DNA from: an uncultured Prevotella sp.
GTDB taxonomy: Bacteria > Bacteroidota > Bacteroidia > Bacteroidales > Bacteroidaceae
Assembly (NCBI GenBank): GCA_900543155.1
Contig: UQQN01000012.1
Location: 1-36,384 of the forward strand
Reading direction: 5' to 3'
Length of the DNA stretch: 36,384 nucleotides
In this document: in pieces, positions 34,044 through 36,384 of the stretch
Numbering within the stretch: position 1 is the stretch's first letter
How the letters are laid out: every line of letters begins with the position of its first letter
Translations under genes and position numbers: made by a program
The notes under the pieces: model-generated
The model's database searches: none
The model's input: the letters and a program-made list of their open reading frames with translations, nothing else
Told to the model about the DNA's origin: nothing

Positions 34044-34748
34044 ATGATTTCAGTTTGCATAGCAACATATAATGGAGCAGATGTAATTCTCACACAAATC
34101 AACAGTATCTTGCCGCAAATTAATGCGACAGACGAGATTGTGATTTCTGATGATGGGTCTACAGACGGCACCGTAAAGATTCTTGAAAACCTCAAGGATT
34201 CAAGAATCCGCATTGTTAAAGGTCCTTGCATGGGGTCACCCATACCTAATTTTGAAAATGCACTAAAACATGCCAAAGGCGATTACATATTTCTTTCTGA
34301 CCAGGACGACAAATGGATGGAAGGAAAGGTTGAGGCTATCACAAAGAAATTTAAAGAAGGATATGACTGCGTAATGACCGACTGTGTCGTAACCGACGAA
34401 AGCCTCAACGTCACACACCAATCGTTCTTTGCTCTGAATAAAACTCACGAAGGTAAATATTATAATCTGTTGGTTAAAAACGGATATATTGGTGGTTGCA
34501 TGGCATTTACACGCCCCTTGTTAGAGCGCTGTTTACCTTTCCCAAAGAACCTTCCCATGCACGACATGTGGTTTGGCAATGTAGCATCCTTCTACTATAG
34601 CATGGCTTTTATACACCAACCATACAGTTACTTTCGCCGAACAGGGAACAATGCGTCTTCAAGTGGAGAAAAAAGTAAAAATTCTCTATGGACGAAACTA
34701 ATGATTCGTTTTAAAATCATCAAAGAACTCCTTCTTTTAAAAAGATAG
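34044..34748 (+). CDS. GT2 family glycosyltransferase
   Basis: A GT-A type inverting glycosyltransferase of 234 residues. ISVCIATYNGADVI at the N-terminus, the DDGSTDGT motif at 36-43 and the metal-binding DQDD at 86-89 (FLSDQDDKW) are typical of GT2. HDMWFGNVA in the second half holds the likely catalytic acidic position. It is the last gene of the operon; the stop lies 110 bases before tRNA-Arg. Length is on the short side for the family but no motif is missing. The sugar donor is unknown. Confidence 0.88.
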   Translation: MISVCIATYNGADVILTQINSILPQINATDEIVISDDGSTDGTVKILENLKDSRIRIVKGPCMGSPIPNFENALKHAKGDYIFLSDQDDKWMEGKVEAITKKFKEGYDCVMTDCVVTDESLNVTHQSFFALNKTHEGKYYNLLVKNGYIGGCMAFTRPLLERCLPFPKNLPMHDMWFGNVASFYYSMAFIHQPYSYFRRTGNNASSSGEKSKNSLWTKLMIRFKIIKELLLLKR

Positions 34749-34814
34749 TGGTTTGTAGCAAACAAGTCTGAGTAAACTTCTCTTACAATTTACTACAAAG
34801 AAAATGTAATAACC

Positions 34815-34846
34815 TTTGGCTATATAAAAAAAAAATACTAATTTTG
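34815..34846 (+). promoter_or_regulatory. tRNA-Arg promoter (Bacteroidetes type)
   Basis: TTTG (34815-34818) and the -7 box TAATTTTG (34839-34846, followed by C) are separated by 20 bases. Both elements and spacing fit the consensus. The start would lie a few bases before the mature tRNA. Confidence 0.7.
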
Positions 34847-34858
34847 CACTCGAAAGAT

Positions 34859-34933
34859 GGTTCCGTAGCTCAGTTGGATTAGAGCAACGCCCTTCTAAGG
34901 CGTGGGTCCAGGGTTCGAATCCCTGCGGAATCA
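34859..34933 (+). tRNA. tRNA-Arg (anticodon TCT)
   Basis: A complete cloverleaf folds from 75 bases: acceptor stem GGTTCCG/CGGAATC with one G-U pair, D stem GCTC/GAGC, anticodon stem ACGCC/GGCGT with loop CTTCTAA, T stem CAGGG/CCCTG with loop TTCGAAT, and discriminator A. The anticodon TCT decodes AGA arginine. CCA is not encoded. It is the only tRNA in the window and is followed by an integrase fragment, so its 3' end is a likely attachment site. Confidence 0.97.
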
Positions 34934-34961
34934 CGAAACGCTCAAAAAACAAAAAAAGATG

Positions 34962-35000
34962 GAGAGTTCATAGTTCAGCTATGAGCTCTCTTTTCTTTTA
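34962..35000 (+). terminator. tRNA-Arg terminator
   Basis: GAGAGTTCATAG (34962-34973) pairs with CTATGAGCTCTC (34979-34990) with one wobble and a 5-base loop, followed by a T-rich run to 35000. Confidence 0.85.
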
Positions 35001-35110
35001 CGTGTAAATCACGAAGAAAGAGAGTTAACCTATTGGGTTATAATGGTTTTAGAGAGGACGCAAACAAGTTAAACCAGTGGCGATGGTTTGTAAATCTTGA
35101 GCGAAAAACC

Positions 35111-35150
35111 GAACATAACCGAACATAGCCGAACAAGAGCGAACAGAAAA
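35111..35150. repeat. Four 10-bp tandem repeats, GAACATARCC
   Basis: Units start at 35111, 35121, 35131 and 35141 and read GAACATAACC, GAACATAGCC, GAACAAGAGC and GAACAGAAAA. The period is exactly 10 bases, close to one helical turn, so a bound protein would meet each copy on the same face. The array lies about 155 bases before the integrase start. Confidence 0.75.
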
Positions 35151-35203
35151 TGTCTTACAATTTGTCTTACACTTCATTTTCCGTAGGACAAATGTCTTAC
35201 ACT
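35151..35203. repeat. TGTCTTAC repeats upstream of the integrase
   Basis: TGTCTTAC occurs at 35151-35158, 35163-35170 and 35193-35200, the last two extended to TGTCTTACACT. The third copy is preceded by GTAGGACA (35183-35190), an inverted copy with one change, giving a small dyad. Direct and inverted copies together suggest binding sites for a recombinase or repressor. Confidence 0.65.
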
Positions 35204-35303
35204 AAAGGCAATTCAGACATTACTTAAGCTCAAAAGCAAAAAAAATCGTTTATGCGATGTTTTTTCTCAGATTTGCTCATTGCTACACAAAACGATGTGT
35301 CCT

Positions 35304-36302
35304 ATGAGACAAGTAAAAATTGATGTGATCTTTGACAGAAGAAAGCTCTATGAGAAGAATGGTGTAGGATTCTTAGAAGTGCGTATCTACTTTGCACGTA
35401 GAGATGTACGTTATGTAACAGCAGGTACTTCTACACCTGAGAATTGGGAGAAAGATGCCAAATCAGAGAAGACCTTAGAGGTTATCTCACAGTGCCAAAA
35501 GATTGTATCAGCAATGGAAGTGCTTGGCGAACCCCTTACAAAGGAAAGTTTCAACAACCATTTCCTTGAAAAAGAAAAGGAAGAAATAGTTCCGAAAGTT
35601 GAGGACAATTCTTCCAAGGACTTCATTGCCTACTGCGAAGAAGCCTTAGCCTCTGAGCAACTAGCTCCAGGCACCCGTCGCCACAAACAAGTAGTGATTG
35701 ATGCCTTAAAGACTTATGGCAAGATTCAGACCTATGGCGATTTGACAGCCAAGAATCTCATGGCATTCGACAAGTGGCTTCACAATGGCGAGCGGAGCGA
35801 TGTCACCATCTACGGCTACCACAAAAAGTTGAAGAAGTGGGTTGGCGAGTTGGAACGCACAGAGCAAATCACGCGCAATCCTTACAAAATGGTCACCTTC
35901 AACCGAGGCAAAAGCAAGGAGCGCCAACCTTTGTTAGAGAGCGAATTGGTACTCATACGTGAAGCCCAGTTAGATAGCCGATTAGATAGAGTTCGCGACC
36001 TCTTTATCTTCGCTGCTTATACTGGACTTGCTTTCTGTGATACACAAGCCTTCGACTTTGCCACGATGACCATCCAAGAAGGTTCAATGTCCTACATAGA
36101 TGGCAGCCGTATCAAGACAGGCACCAAGTTCTTCACGCCAATCCTCTCTCCAGCCATGGAAGTGCTGAAGAAGTACGACTACAAACTGCCCAAGATTTCC
36201 AACCAAAAGGCAAATGATTACCTTCACTTGATACAAGCCCAGCTTGGCATCAAGAAGAACTTAACCTTCCACATGAGGAGTCACAGCAAAATCTTTTATT
36301 AA
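35304..36302 (+). pseudogene. Tyrosine recombinase/integrase, C-terminally truncated
   Basis: A tyrosine-type integrase of the Bacteroidetes mobile-element group. It has an N-terminal arm-DNA-binding domain (VKIDVIFDRR through VTAGTSTPENW), a core-binding SAM-like domain at about residues 100-190, and the start of the catalytic domain (LFIFAAYTGLAFCD, with Ala where the first catalytic Arg often lies, and RIKTGT containing the beta-strand Lys). The frame ends shortly after LTFHMRSH with KIFY and a stop. The expected HxxRH segment is disrupted, and the following His/Trp and nucleophile Tyr are absent, so the protein should be inactive. I prefer ATG 35304 over the in-frame ATG 35295 or a TTG at 35280. 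After the stop the same frame is open from 36303 to the window end, with no recognised product. Confidence 0.8.
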
Positions 36303-36384
36303 TTGCATATCAACGAGTTAAGTGCTTTGAAGAATGTAACTGCTAACGATTTAGAAACGAGCTATATTCTTTTTCTTTCACAAC

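Larger units (their letters stand above)
34934..35303. other. Region between tRNA-Arg and integrase: candidate attachment/regulatory region
   Basis: No gene is visible. It contains the tRNA terminator, a second copy of AATCACGAA (the tRNA 3' end at 34929-34937, again at 35007-35015), an inverted repeat AAACCA/TGGTTT (35071-35089), four 10-base repeats (35111-35150), and three TGTCTTAC copies with one inverted degenerate copy (35151-35203). This clustering is what an element end with recombinase binding sites can look like. Confidence 0.5.

Noticed and set aside
35240..35266. Short hairpin ATCG/CGAT with A and T flanks before the integrase
   Set aside because: The GC-containing stem is only 4 bp and the A/T flanks pair imperfectly; chance is likely.

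Overview
This window reads as chromosomal DNA of a Bacteroidales bacterium, most likely Prevotellaceae. The evidence is the recurrent Bacteroidetes-type promoter (-7 box TAnnTTTG, often TAnnTTTGC, sometimes with a TTTG/TTG about 19-20 bp upstream), A/T-rich leaders without a clear Shine-Dalgarno, a fused FeoA-FeoB, a Rho with a very long N-terminal extension, and the aconitase / isocitrate dehydrogenase / citrate synthase triad. The species cannot be named from the sequence alone.

Layout. 1-5442: ferrous-iron transporter feoAB and a Pit-type phosphate transporter, each with its own promoter. 5443-8137: uvrB, preceded by a long quasi-palindrome that holds its promoter, then a degenerate stretch that looks like a dead Y1/RAYT-like transposase. 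8138-11574 (minus strand): hpt, adk, obgE and pgeF in one direction, separated by hairpins. 11732-17120 (plus): mutS2, asnB and a small NlpE-like lipoprotein. The hpt and mutS2 promoters form a tight palindrome. 17191-20924 (minus): rho with a long C-rich leader, then queE and queD of queuosine synthesis. 21592-26396: acn-icd-gltA, the oxidative arm of the TCA cycle leading to 2-oxoglutarate and so to glutamate. 26906-34748: a compact six-gene Wzx/Wzy-type surface polysaccharide operon (SLBB export protein, Wzz, polymerase, flippase, two GT2 glycosyltransferases). 34859-34933: tRNA-Arg(TCT). 34934-36384: apparent start of an integrated element with tandem repeats and a tyrosine recombinase that has lost its catalytic C-terminus.

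Most of the window is core housekeeping. The accessory parts are the polysaccharide operon, the tRNA-linked integrase scar and the transposase remnant. I found no CRISPR array, rRNA, intact insertion sequence or recognisable defence system. The observations most worth checking are the Cys-rich insert in the FeoB G domain, the promoter nested inside the pit/uvrB terminator-like palindrome, the back-to-back hpt/mutS2 promoter palindrome, the G-free C-rich rho leader, the NAD-type cofactor residues of Icd, the minimal polysaccharide operon, and the iterated repeats before the broken integrase.
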